A stretch of DNA of 64,000 nucleotides from contig NC_037648.1 in the NCBI RefSeq assembly GCF_003254395.2, forward strand, positions 3,823,868 to 3,887,867. Direction: 5' to 3'. The stretch comes from Apis mellifera (Eukaryota; Arthropoda; Insecta; Hymenoptera; Apidae). Below the pieces are notes generated by a model. The model ran no database searches. It had not been told where the DNA came from and saw only the letters and a program-made list of their open reading frames with translations. Shown here in pieces: positions 37,980 to 50,029 of the stretch. A program made the position numbers and the translations under genes. The stretch's first letter is position 1, and each line of letters starts with the position of its first letter.

Positions 37980-38600
37980 AAAAGATTCATCTTCATTAAG
38001 CGCACTCCGTTGCAACGTGTCACGTACATGGGTACAAATTTCACGCGATATTAAATTTTGTGCAAAGCTGATGGTTCGGCAAATCGTCTTAGGCGGGAAG
38101 TAACGCGATTACGCGAATTGAGGGACTTAAGTATAACATCCGTGGCCGTAATCCATCGCGGAATCGTTCGTGCAGACCTTAACGCCTTCCTGGTTCCCTG
38201 CTAGGAATTCTTAGCCTGTGATTAATTCGTCAAAGGGGGGGAGGGGGGGGGGCGTGACCAGTTGTGCTAGATCCGTGGAATGGCTTTATAAATGGGTTCA
38301 ACCTCTCAACCCTTCCTCCTCGCCTTCACGATGCGACGTTTCTTCCCCGCGTTCGTTCTCCAATTATACGCGTGAGCATGGATGTCGTACCAATTAAGTA
38401 ACACGAGCAAACAATGACGTCGAAAGCAACGCCACGAGCTGTCCTACATTCGTTGAACCGGTTTCGTCTTCGTTGTTGCATGTTCTCTTCAGTTTTTGTA
38501 ACTTTTTTTTCTGTTTCTTATCCTCGTTTTATATTTTTCTTATTCTTTTTTTTTCTTCATATTTTACGTTGTTTACGTTGTTTTTTTTTTTTTGGAAAAT
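37980..38600. promoter_or_regulatory. G+C-richer island 20 with poly-G tract
   Basis: CpG-rich DNA including CACGTAC, GCGATTACGCG and CCATCGCGGAATCG words, then the G-run at 38235 and a pyrimidine-rich tail with T runs to 38593. A 63-codon Phe-rich frame at 38414 reads through the tail and is low-complexity. Regulatory role is inference. Confidence 0.35.
38235..38252 (+). repeat. G7-A-G10 homopolymer tract
   Basis: Seven G, one A, ten G. This is striking in a genome this A+T-rich. It has enough G to fold as an intramolecular G-quadruplex; the length may be partly a sequencing or assembly estimate. Confidence 0.95.
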
Positions 38601-38682
38601 GTTAATAATGTTGGATAATTTCCAAAGGATTCGAGGTTAAAATTTTACAATTATCGAATAGAAGTATTGATTTTTAATTCTG

Positions 38683-38718
<36 letters not shown>

Positions 38719-39599
38719 ATATCGGATTGAAGGAAAAAATTAAAAGTATCAATTAGTTATAATATAACAATAATAAATAATAAAATATCTGAATTAAAAG
38801 AAATTAAAGTGAATATTCTGTATTAAAGTGAATATTTTGTAACTATAATAAAAAATTCATAGTTGAAATTTTGCAGTTATCCAATAAAAGTATTGATTTT
38901 TTAATTATTGAATTATCTATAATTTAACTGAAATTCAAGAGTGAATAATATTGTTAAAGTTTTTAATTAATTATAACAATAATAAATAATAATAATATTT
39001 CAATTACATCAAATATTTAATATATCAACAATTTGAAATCAAAGTTTAGAATATTTTACAAATATTAATTTCTATTCCGATATATAAAAACGCGCACTGA
39101 GTTTGCTTTTATTTTTTGTAGAAACATAAAAAAGGATAGCGAATAAAAGAGAAAGAGGATTGAGAGTTTGAGTGTGGTTAAAAAAATACATAAAAAAACG
39201 AATAAAAAAAAATAGATAAAAATCAATATTACTATTCATTCCTTAAATACACGAATATAATCTAAATTATATGTTTTGTTTTCTTTTAATAAAAAAAAAA
39301 TATTAGAATTAAATAGATCCATTTGAAAAAAATTCCATAGCAGTATTATTATTATTTTATTTGATATTTTATAAAAATAAATTTCTTACACAACTAGCTT
39401 GTCAAAGAAAATCATCTTTAGTGAACATTTTCTATTTATCATTAATTGGTTTTATATTTATGAAATATACAAACTTTTCGAACGATTGAAAAATCAAAAT
39501 TATAAACAATCAAACATTATTATATTGCTATATTGAAATTATACACAAACAATAAAAATTCTTGGTAAAATAATCCGTAGCTAAAACAAAAAATAATTA
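38601..39599. other. A+T-rich stretch with tandem array
   Basis: Contains the ~232-bp array at 38624-39095 and a (TA)n run at 38687-38715. The remainder is unstructured. No gene seen. Confidence 0.75.
38624..39095. repeat. Degenerate tandem array, period about 232 bp (family C)
   Basis: CAATTATCGAATAGAAGTAT (38649) and CAGTTATCCAATAAAAGTAT (38874) are followed by TGATTTTT. Further on, TATAACAATAATAAATAAT recurs in both units. A partial third copy may begin near 39030. The TA tract at 38687 interrupts copy 1. A perfect-ish 19-bp duplication ATTAAAGTGAATATTCTGT lies at 38803-38840. Confidence 0.75.
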
Positions 39600-40010
39600 A
39601 AGCAACCCTCTCGAGAGTTACAGATATCCAAGGCAAATCCGCGTATTAAATCATTAAATCCGGATACTAAATCATGAATTTTTTGGATTTACGCCGTAGG
39701 TCGGTTTTGCACTTATAAAATATTCACAGTACTCGTTCAAGCAAACGTCCACGGGAAATTGTTACGTTTATGCGCTCCAAATTACATTTACATATCGTCG
39801 AGAAAGGATGCCTTTCGTTGCTATCAGTGAGTATTTACTAACTTTTCAAAAAGTTGCTCGACAATGTCGAACGAGGACGCGGCCAAATTCTATATTATTC
39901 AATCTATTCAAAAAGATTAAACATTATATAAAATCTTATTCTTTCCCTTTTTTATTCTCTCTTATTATACTTTCCATAAAATATCCCCTTCCTTCCTAAT
40001 GTTCCGCATC
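39600..40010. other. G+C-richer island 21
   Basis: Moderate island with ATTAAATC repeated at about 39644 and 39652, CCGGATACTAAATCATG, and GTCCACGGG near 39748. A short 63-codon frame at 39808 is unrecognised. Possible regulatory DNA. Confidence 0.3.
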
Positions 40011-42189
40011 CATCACCTCTATTTTTTTCTTTCATCCTTTTCCTTTTTCACATTTCACCTTTATTTCAAATCCTAGTTATTCTTCATCCTTTTTATTTTT
40101 TCAATCTCGTCTTTCTTAAAATTCTGTGTATCAAAAATTCGTTGCATCTATGTCTTAGAATTTGAGCGCACATTTATTTGAGGTAGAAAAGACAATAATA
40201 ACAGATAATTATTTGAAATAATGAATTATTTCAAAATACTTTATTATTTTTATGCGAAGATAAATAAAACGAGAAAATTAATTTTATTTTGGATTTAATT
40301 GAAACAAATTATCTTCAAATTACTTTACTCGAGTAAAATAAGAATCTAATATAATAAAATATTTAATTAAATTACTTATTGAAGTTAGAATACGAAAATT
40401 TTTATAGTTTAGTCGAATTTGCTTTCATTGTTCTCACTTCATCAGAAAGATATGGATATTGTGATAAATGTATCATTATAGCAAATGGAAATATCTTTAT
40501 GATGGCATTATAGTATTATATTTCAGAAGAACTTTCTTTATATTTGGATGATTTTATAATATTTTCATTTTTTGGAATTCAAAAATTTTTCTGAATTTTT
40601 GATACAATTGACATTGTTGACACGATAAAATTAGAAAATATTTAAAAAATCATTTCAAGAAAATATTTGATCAAATAAAAAATAAAATTATTTCGTTTGA
40701 AAATAATAATATATCCAGATAAACATCCAGATAACATTATTTTAAAGATTATTTTTCAAATATATTCACAATTTTCATTATTGGAATATTTTAATATTCA
40801 ATATCTGTCAAATATCCTAATATGTTATCATGTTCATTATCTTTAAAAATATAAATAGATATCTTTATCATTAAATTTTCTTATAAATAGAAAGAAATGA
40901 TTGAAAAGAAAAACGTTTTATTCAAGGGAGAAAAATCTCTGTATACGATAATATTGAAAATATTTCATAAATGAAAGTATTTATGGAATATCAAGTTCAA
41001 TTCTACATATATTTTTTTTTATAATTATGTATTATATAAATAAATATATTATATTATATCAAAATATTCAATATTATTGTTTTCCGCTTATATGCAGCAA
41101 TTTAATTTAATGAACAATGTTTTTCACATATTATCAAAAAATAATCCATAATGAATGATTCATTGATTTTTATATTTTTTGTTTAAAAACATTATGACTG
41201 TGTACACATTATGAAAAGTGCATTATTTTTATTTTATTTTCTTAAAACATGATGTTAAAATTTTTATCCCTCTAGTAATATAATATAATATACTCTAGTA
41301 ATATAATATAACTTCGTACAATAATAGCTGAATTTATAAAATAAAAATCACTATGAAATTAATAAGATAAAAAAATATGGAGTTTCATTTTAAAAACACT
41401 GAATTGATCTTAATATTATCTAAACGCCTCAATACTTTCTTCCTGTAAAAAATTTTTCTCTTAAAAATTTTTTATTAAATTTTTTTTTGTATTTCTTTCT
41501 TTGTGCAACAATTAAAGTAATATAATCTGTTCGAACAATATGTTACGTTACAAATAAATGTTAGACTTTCGATCGTCAAAATTACGAGAGAACTCAGTAT
41601 AGCGATAACCATTAATTACATTAATTAAATTAATTAATCATTAATTACAATCCCAACACATTTCTTTTCATTCCGTTAATATAAAAATTTAGTTGATCAT
41701 TTTATTGTTGCGTTCGTTTTAACTGTTCTTATAAAGTCACTTTACAATCGGTCGCTATGGTGACCATAGAGATTAGATTTCTCATTCCTCTAAATTTCTC
41801 TAGTCAATCTTTTACTCTATCCAATCCCTCTCTCTCGAGAGCATATATCTCCGAGCAATTGGCTTGAAATCAAATATTTTGTTAATATCCAGATTGTAAT
41901 ATACTTCTTCTGGGACAAATCTTTCTTCAAAAATAAACAAATATCTTTTATTATTATTACGCGTTCTCTCTTTATTTATGTCGAATATTCTATTTAAAAT
42001 AAGCAGTAATTTAAAGCTCGAATTAGGAAAGATTGTACAACGGATCTTTATAAGAATCATTCTTATATATAAAAAAATTTGTGCTATTTGACAGCATAGA
42101 ATCCCTGATTTTATAATAAAAATCGTATTTCGTATCATTATCTCGATATTGTCATTAATAAGTTTACTATTTATTTTAAAATGTAGAAT
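40011..42189. other. Mostly A+T-rich stretch
   Basis: A pyrimidine-rich belt at 40011-40140 and a weak balanced patch at 41510-41840 containing CGCTATGGTGACCATAGAG (CTATGGTGACCATAG is an inverted repeat, about 41753-41767). A 23-bp duplication is at 41270. A 108-codon minus-strand frame (41812-42138) is Ile-rich and unrecognised. No gene called. Confidence 0.7.
41270..41311. repeat. 23-bp tandem duplication
   Basis: CTCTAGTAATATAATATAA begins at 41270 and 41293. Near-perfect, with the second unit shorter. Confidence 0.92.
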
Positions 42190-42520
42190 AATTCATCTAA
42201 GAAAATTCCATCCGCCTTATCCAAACAATCTTGTCTCTCTACAAGTTCGAATAATAAATGTTTTATTATAGAATATTTATATGATTTTGCAACGTTTCTT
42301 CCTCTATTTCTCCTTCACCATTTACATATCTCTCTGTTTCTCCACATTTCCAGCTCATTACATGTTTCTGCCGTCTTGCTTTACGGAGTATTAAGCCTTT
42401 GCGCTTCAATGATGACTCTCAGGTACCACTACTCGGTAATTTGATGCGATAATTCGAGAGCTGACTCTCCACGACCACTTGGATCGATGCAGCGATTCGA
42501 ACGGCGACAATATTTATTTA
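42190..42520. other. G+C-richer island 22
   Basis: Balanced DNA with pyrimidine-rich text at 42290-42345, CTCAGGTACCACTACTCGG near 42418 and CGACGG words. No open frame. Possible regulatory DNA. Confidence 0.3.
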
Positions 42521-43169
42521 TATTTGATTTTTCTAAGTATCGCTTCACGAATAGATTTCTAAGTTCTTTACGTATAATTTTATAATATATAGAATGATAT
42601 ACTATGAAATGGTTAGATCTTTTTAGCTCAAATTATATTATTGTGAATAAAACTACATTTTCAGCGTTAGTTCAAATTTGACAGTCGTGGAAATGGAAAT
42701 ATTATTTTCAAAATTTTTGAGTTTTGTAAGCATGGAATACGGTAATGAAATTAATTCGAGCAAAAATGAGTTTTATTTTTCCTTATTAAATAAGAAAATT
42801 ATTTCTATTCATTATAGAAATTGACGATAGAGAGAAAGAAAATAGTGATGAAAATAGAGATGTAGTATAAGAAGAATATAGAGTGAATGAAAAATAAGGA
42901 TAATAGACAGTGACTGTGAGAGTACGTTATTGGGATTATAAGCTTTGCTTCCGATAAAATAAAAAAAAAAGTGAAAAACATCAAACGATATTTTATTGTA
43001 ATACTTGCCCTGACAAACCGAAGATGCATCTTGGTAATTACGTTATTATTAAATTATACAAAACAACAATATAGATTTTAATATTCAACAAATTTTCTTT
43101 CCTTACATGCAAAGATATACAAAATATTAGAATATTAGAATATTAGAAAAGTTTTATACGTTAATTTGT
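42521..43169. other. A+T-rich stretch
   Basis: No gene seen. A perfect triple TATTAGAA repeat lies at 43125-43148. Confidence 0.75.
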
Positions 43170-43790
43170 GAAATCATTTTAAGTTAGATAAGAAATTCAC
43201 CGAACGAGTGCGTATGAAATCGTGTGGAGTTGTTGGTTCGGCCAAGTGAAAAAGGAATGGAAACACTTGGCGCGAAAACTCCACTCTCTCTTCTCTGTTT
43301 CGAAGAGAATCAGCCAACCCTTTCTTCCTACAGAAACCACCCATTAGCGAGAAACGAACCGGCTGGTCACGACTTCCAATTACTTCTCGCGGATCTCTCA
43401 CCTGATTTCGTTTTCGAGCGTGACTGTACGGCGAAGGAATTTCGAATTTCTGACCGCTTTAAAAATTTCATCTTAATTCCTACCGACTTCATGCCGTGCT
43501 CCCTCTCGCGATGCAGCTGCATCACGTACCGCTCTAATGACTTCCTGCCCAATACGCGTTTATTTCCGCGGGATCCTCCGATCCGCGCGATTCTCTCCTT
43601 CTGCTGACGAACAAATGGGACGCGCGTGCATCGAATTACACCCTGCAATAAGATTCAGCTATTTTTTTCATCGTTTTCCATTTTCACTCACCATCTTTCG
43701 CTAACTCTCGAACTCTCGGTTTCACTTGGCATCTGGGACAATCATGGATGAGGATGGTGGACAAGCAAAACGGCGCTGCTGACTTCATGT
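43170..43790. promoter_or_regulatory. G+C-richer island 23
   Basis: A CpG-rich island including CGCGGGATCCTCCGATCCGCG near 43567, whose CGCGG/GAT-ATC/CCGCG words give an imperfect inverted repeat. Frames of 127 codons (plus, 43224-43607) and 93 codons (minus, 43367-43648) overlap, with a third minus frame at 43174-43401. Simultaneous openness on both strands means neither can be trusted as coding. Possible CpG-rich regulatory or 5' region. Confidence 0.35.
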
Positions 43791-43866
43791 ATTTCGTGTC
43801 GTTTTATTGCTGTATTTTGTTGCGTATAGTTTGAATGTTTCTATGCAATGAATATTGAATATTCTC

Positions 43867-43938
43867 GAAGGATTTGAAAGGAAGGAATTCAAGTTTTGTA
43901 GTTATCGAATAGAGATATTGATTCTTAATTTTGATATG
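43867..43938 (+). repeat. Dispersed repeat family C, copy
   Basis: GAAGGATTTGAAAGGAAGG, AGTTATCGAATAGAGATATT and GATTCTTAATTTTGATATG match 38624-38687 in order, with about a 7-bp insertion at the left. Both copies directly follow a G+C island. Confidence 0.75.
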
Positions 43939-44100
43939 GTACAATTGGAATTTGGAATTCGATTATACTTCTTGCTGAACTTTTTGTAAAAGGGACAAGA
44001 ATTTCATGGCACGTAAAGGAAGTTATTCTCATTAATAGAAAGGAATTTTTTATAGTTTTTTATAAATCATTTTGTATTTTGTATCAAATATAAAGTATCG

Positions 44101-44250
44101 ATTTATATGTTTGTGAAATTTTTTTGGAAAATCGTTTTTAGAAACAAAAAGAAACACGAGCTGCTATATAAAAATTACTTGAAGCTTATTTAGCATTATT
44201 TAGTTTATAAACAATTTAAATTTGCGTTAGATGAAGAATAAAATGATTTA
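44101..44250 (-). repeat. Dispersed repeat family B, copy 5 (reverse orientation)
   Basis: The reverse complement reads TTCATCTAACGCAAATTTAA, ATTGTTTATAAACTAA, TAAGCTTCAAGTAATTTTTA, GCTCGTGTTTCTTTTTG, AAAACGATTTTCCAAAAAAA and TTTCACAAACATATAAAT. This matches the 24445 copy over about 145 bp. Confidence 0.7.
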
Positions 44251-44269
44251 TATAGACAGAGATCAATAG

Positions 44270-44345
44270 ATTTTATTTTTGTGTATCAATAAGTTCTGTA
44301 TTTGTTTTGATTTGTAAAATTGTTTCTCTAAATTTGTCCAATAAA
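44270..44345 (+). repeat. Dispersed repeat family B, copy 6
   Basis: ATTTTATTTTTGTGTATCAA, GTTCTGTATTTGTTTTG, AAAATTGTTTCTCTAAATTT and GTCCAATAAATATA follow the family order. It lies head-on to copy 5 and forms an imperfect foldback. Confidence 0.6.
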
Positions 44346-44850
44346 TATATTAATTGTAAAAATTAATATTTAATTACATTTTCATTAGTATACATGTTTT
44401 CATAAAATTTAAATATTTAATATGATTAAATTCTCTGGAGATGAATTCTTATGAAAATAACATTTAATATGACTCTATAAATTTACTCTCTATATATTAT
44501 CATTTAAAGAAATCAGTTCAGAACTTCAACATAATTTGATTTTTTTATAAAAATATATTTATCATATTCCTGTGATTTTACTAATGAAAATTGACATCTA
44601 ATATGATACAGTGAAAATGATTTTATATTCATAATAATAAAAACTAAATCCATATAAAGTATATCTAAAAAATAATGAGATTGCTGTTGTAAAATTATAG
44701 CAATTTTTCTTTATGAAGAACATATATTATCTTCTTTGAAATAGTTCTCTTGAGAAACTAGACTGGTAGACATGTTATTTTCACAATAACAACGTTGTGA
44801 AATATTTCTTCAGAAACTGCTTTCAGTTACAATCTTCTGGATATTGCCCA

Positions 44851-45110
44851 TTATTTTAAAATGATGACACTTGAAATAGTTCTTAATTTTTGAAAACAAA
44901 GAAAAAATTCATGCGAATTTAAATCACGGAGAAAGAAGGAAGTTCAATAATACAGTTGGCCAAATTTAATTGGCAAAATTCGTATAACGTTGCTTTATGT
45001 CATTGTTTCATTTCTGTAACACTCTTATAAAACTCGTTGCCAAATCGCCTATAATATTCCAATCGAATTGAAATTGATACTGCAGATAGAGCAGAAATAT
45101 TTATTTCGAA
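44851..45110 (+). repeat. Dispersed repeat family A, copy 1
   Basis: Shared with 58876-59160 in the same order: TGGATATTGCCCATTATTTT / TGAATATTGATCATTGCTCC, AAATTTAATT, AAAATTCGTATAA(C/T)GTTG, TGTTTCATTT, TTATAAAACTCGTTG(C/T)CAAAT and GAATTGAAA(T/C)TGA. Small indels separate the copies. No terminal inverted repeats or protein match recognised. Confidence 0.8.
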
Positions 45111-45539
45111 CAGTCTGGAGATGTTCTAGAGAATTCGAATGAATCTCTTATTTTCTAATCCTTTACATTTTCACATATATCTAACTACCTTTATCATTCT
45201 TTTCATTTATTATTTATTCTTCTTTCTTTCTTTTATCAAAGTATTTGCAAAATTTAAAATCTCGAATTAAACTATAAGATTGATCCACTGCTATTTACGA
45301 AAGCAATATTATATTTACAAATTTAAATATTTAATAACGTGAATATTTAAATATAATAGAATACCGTGAACAATGTTTAATGAACAAAGCAAGAAGGACT
45401 AATAATAAAATATATATAAAAATAATTTCTACAATATTTCTTTTTACAATATCAAATATCTTCATCTCGAATTTCGATCACGCCAATATAAAGAAAAAGA
45501 GGTAATCCATAATACAATTTACCGAAAGAAGAATCGTAT

Positions 45540-46150
45540 TTGAAATCCTGGATTCTAGAGGATTGTAGCGTAATTAATCAACTTGCCTTGGCCACCTGGT
45601 ACGTGACCTCTTTTCTATCTTAAAAACAGGAATCGATTTATTTGCTTCGTTTCATTTGTTTCTGCATTTTTTATATGTATATGTATAATTTTTTTATTTC
45701 CATCTGAATGCTCACCCGGTTAAGTATCAACAAGATCTTTTCCCATCTCGAGTAAGAAATTGGTTTCGAACTGGGCCGGGGTGGATCTTTTTGCAGAGAG
45801 TTACTTAAATAAGCCATATGGTTGATGAAAAGTTCGAAGGGGAAGACTTGGAGAAAAGTGTACGGATGCTTATAAAACTCCAAAAGGGATCGCGAAACTC
45901 AACAGCATAAACTCTTTACCTTCAAAGTCGAGGATGCGCTTTATACAGCTTAAGCTGTAACTGGGGCAAAAAAGAGTAATCATTCTCGATTTGCATGGCT
46001 ATCGGTTGAAGCTGGATTCGACTCGGCATCGCTTTCATTCATAAGCAAATCAAATGTTTATTTATTACTGCTTCCGGTTAATTAATTAATTATTTACCGT
46101 CTAAAGTTAATGAAGTGGGATGCTTATCCAAGATTCGATAACCAAACGAA
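45540..46150. promoter_or_regulatory. G+C-richer island 24, enhancer-like
   Basis: Balanced DNA without a convincing frame. It contains CCACCTGGTACGTGACC near 45590 (E-box CACCTG), a perfect 16-bp palindrome TACAGCTTAAGCTGTA (45944-45959) and homeodomain-type TTAATTAATTAATTATTTACC near 46079. The 70-codon minus-strand frame at 45671 is unremarkable. Regulatory role is inference from composition and motif content. Confidence 0.4.
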
Positions 46151-46927
46151 CTGAAACGATATTCAGTAATCAAGAGCAATAAGAACTGTTTAAAAATCTT
46201 GCATCAAGTTTAAGATGGGTTTGCGCATTATTAAAACAAAGCTGATTATTTATGCATTTAGTAAATATGAATCCTCGATTTTAAGGGTATTATAAGAGTC
46301 ATTTTAAATCATATTGAACAGATTTATGTAATATTTTACTTTTGAAATATTTATAAAAATATAATTTTTAACAATTCATTGATTTTTAAAATAGATAAGT
46401 AAATAAGTATTTAAATAATATAATGATAATTGAGGTGGTTATATGATATTTATAAATAATCATAGATAAGATATTTCACAAGTTTTTTTTGTATTTAGTG
46501 TTGTATTCTAATTAGATTAAGTTAAATTACGTTATACTTTTTAATGTAATAAACATTTTTTCAATTTTTATTTCTATAATCTAATAATTAATTTAATCTA
46601 ATAATTCAAAATCATTTAGTCAGATAATTTAAATCGGTAAAGTCATATAAAATCTAATTAAAAAGATTGAAATGATAATTTGAAAAAATATTAAAAATAT
46701 TAAAATCCTTGGAATTTTTTTTCTATAATTATGATTTCTACGAAATAACATTGAATAAAAATTTAACAATCAAATCTTAATGAGCTAAGACAAAATTTTT
46801 CAAAATTGCGATTTAATCATAATGGAATTATATAGTTTCTTTATTCGATTTTCATAATTCAAGAGTTGACGCGATAATTTTTCACGCGACTTAATCGACG
46901 TTGATACGAATCACAGATCCAAATTTT

Positions 46928-46955
46928 ACAGATTACAGATTACCGATTACAGATC
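46928..46955. repeat. (ACAGATT)4 minisatellite
   Basis: Four 7-bp units at 46928, 46935, 46942 and 46949. The third has ACCGATT and the fourth ends in C. Confidence 0.93.
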
Positions 46956-47829
46956 GATTAATCGCATCTGTACAAATTATAGATAGACACCTATAAAATA
47001 TTTAAATCCTATTCGATGCATTAATCTTTCCGATCTGCAATATCATGAATAAAAGCTCCAGAGAGATTTCGAACAGTTTCGAATAAAATGAAAAATATAT
47101 ATATATACATATATATATAAAACAAATGGTGCAATTGCAATGTGGAACATCACTTATCTCTGGTTTCATCTCGGCCAAAATATCGAATAATATCAGCAAA
47201 TGATAAATTTTTCCGAATATGTATGTTTTCGTCAATCTTTTCATTTCTGTGGATTGCCTTTCGTTCGAGCTTAATCTCGTTCCACATGTCGTTAATTCTT
47301 CTAAAAATGAGTTGTTGACGATCAAACAACATAAGTACTTTTATTTAAAGAGATCCATTATTTTTCTTCTTAGCACAAGAAATTGAAACGTATAACAACA
47401 TATACAATATATCTTATCATCACTTTTCTTTTGTTCTTTAAATTCTTGGATGAAAATCTGAAATAATTCATGTAGTATTTTTATTCGTTCCCTTTCATTC
47501 TCTGTTTCTCTTTTTTTTTTTTCTTAAGTTAAGATTTTTCAAGAATTCGATTGAACCTGTCCAATTTTACGATGTTACACAGGATCAAAATTTGAATTTC
47601 GACTCGACAAGATTTTTCACGGATCTCTATTTTTTGATCTCTTTTGTCACGTTTCTCTTTTCCTATGCAAAGGAAGTAACGTAACGTATGTCTTGTTACC
47701 ATTTCTGCAGAATCTTCTAATCAGTTCGAACAAATCGTACGTGTAACTTATGCTTCTCAATGGAGGTTAGTATAAAATGAAACATAAAAGTGAAATTAGG
47801 TGTAAATTTTAATGGAGAACAAAAATTTC

Positions 47830-47853
47830 TTTATGATAATATTTATGATAATA
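47830..47853. repeat. 12-bp tandem duplication
   Basis: TTTATGATAATA occurs twice head to tail. Confidence 0.95.
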
Positions 47854-48033
47854 TTTAAGAGATTAAAATCTAAATTTTATCAAAAAATTTTTTTAGTTAA
47901 AATGATATATACGAATATATATGAAATAATTATATTTTGGAGATTAAAACGAACAAAAATTGGCATACAAAGATATTGGTTAAGACTTATTTATTAAATT
48001 TTAAGTAATTTTAATTTAGACGTAAAAGTATCT

Positions 48034-48074
48034 AAGAATATGTATATATTTTAGAAGAATATGTATATATTTTA
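48034..48074. repeat. 21-bp tandem duplication
   Basis: AAGAATATGTATATATTTTA at 48034 and again at 48055, perfect over 20 bp. Confidence 0.95.
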
Positions 48075-50029
48075 ATTGTATGTTATTATATATTTTTTAT
48101 ATTCTTTTTTTGAACAAAAAAGTTGGACAAAATGAAGCTTCCGATTATATGTTTTGGATAAATTCTATAACATTAAAAAAATTAAGAATTTATTCTTTTT
48201 ATATATATATAAAAAATTTCACAAGCATATTTAGATTCTTCAATAGAACTGATTGGTCTGATTGATGAATGAATACAAGTAACAATCAATCTTAATTCTA
48301 ATCATCAGTATTACAATCAAATTTAATATGATAATCATTATTCTTTATTTCAATTTATCTTAGAATTTATTATGATTTAGTTAAATTTTAATTAGTTAAG
48401 TTAAATTAATTTATTTTAAATTCGTTAAATTTATGTTATTAAATGAATACGTAAAAATAAATCATTTGTTTTTCAAACATTAAACGTTCATCATATATTT
48501 GATCATGAGATGAAATTGAAAAATTTTCGAATTAATCAATTTGATTTCCAAAATATTCATACGTTATATATATATATGCAAATTATAATAACTAAATATA
48601 CATTGTAAAATTATTACTGTTTTATAAATGTACTTTGCAAATGTAAAATGTAATAAATTGTGTGCATATATTCTACATAATTTACTATACAATTTGTACA
48701 AAGTAACATATTATTTACATATTGTTTAAATATTTGAACATAAATATATTTGCATAAAATCCATTTGAAAATCCCTATCAAAAAATAATGAATACTTTTA
48801 TATATTTTCATGTATGATAAAATCATCATCATACTATGTATGATAAAACTATAACAAATTGCAATAATAAATTAATTGCAAATAAAAAGAGTTAGATATT
48901 ATTTATATTGAAAATTTATTTTAAAAAATATATTTTATTTTTACAAAAATAAAATATTGAAATACCTAAAAAATATCATATTCCACATAAATAATCACAA
49001 ATTTATTTAGAGTATAATATTTGGTGACTGCTCAAGTTACACGTGATGTGATATTATCATAAAATATGATATTCAAAAGTTAAGTTAATTTAAGAAAACT
49101 ATATCGAAAAATATTGAAAAATTTAATAAAAATTTTTTTAATCAATTTTTTTAATAGTTCTATTATTTATATAGATATTCAAAAAGTTTATTTATTTAAA
49201 AAAAGAAAAATTATTTATACTAATTTTTCTGCAAAATGATTTTTGAATATAAAATTGATTAAATAATGTTTAGCACGATAAATACTCATAGTCTTTTTTA
49301 TTTCTTCTTTCAGAAAATCTTATATTGGAATGAATCAACAAATGGAACAATTATTTGTCATTCGAGAGATATTCAAATTTTAATATCTTTAGACTTTGCA
49401 TTTTTCTTTTTTAAATCAACATTTCACGCCCAGATGAAAAGATCCAGAATAATAGCGTCAAATTTAGACTTAAAGAGGATGACAAAGAATATACGTCACG
49501 AGTTTGGAAAATATCATCCATATCTTCTATGTAATAGAAAAATTATATTTTGAAAGAAGAAAGAAATTGTTTTCCTTCCATAGATCTCTAGAAAATATAG
49601 AACTTTAGAAGAAATAATTCTTCGAAATATTAATTTTCCATAATTTTTGATAACAATTTAGCTCCATGTAAATTCAATCAAAGAATCAATAAATTGCCAA
49701 TTTCAAATACAATTATTGACCAAATATAACCAATTCTGAAATCGAATATTTATTAATTTACAATCGAGATAATCTATCGCAAAAACATAGCAAGTCGAAA
49801 AAAAAATCGAATCGAGTAAATTGATGATATTTTTTTTTGGGACATTGTTATTTTTCTGAATCACAAACATGCAAACTAAAAAATACATGAAAATTAATTA
49901 CTATTTTTCTATGTTCTGATATTCCTTCGTATCGCATGTATATTTGTAATTGAAACAATCACATCAATCGAATTGTCTAATGAAGAAAACAAATAAACAA
50001 ATATCGAATGCAACAGAACAATGCAGTGA

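Larger units (their letters stand above)
43791..45539. other. A+T-rich stretch dense in dispersed repeats
   Basis: Holds family C (43867), the inverted family B pair (44101 and 44270) and family A (44851). No gene seen. Confidence 0.75.
46151..50029. other. A+T-rich stretch with several short tandem repeats
   Basis: No gene, RNA or transposon recognised in nearly 4 kb. A slightly balanced patch spans 46860-46960 with the ACAGATT array, and others lie at 47150-47330 and 47560-47770. Two overlapping short minus-strand frames at 47002-47332 are unrecognised. Short tandems are listed separately. Confidence 0.7.

Noticed and set aside
43174..43648. Frames of 127 (plus), 93 (minus) and 75 (minus) codons
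   Set aside because: They are open on both strands over the same bases, which is expected from composition and not from coding selection on all of them. None is recognisable.
45835..45850. AGTTCGAAG-type words resembling a tRNA T-loop (also near 41527 and 47724)
   Set aside because: No cloverleaf, acceptor stem or A/B-box pairing could be built around any of them.
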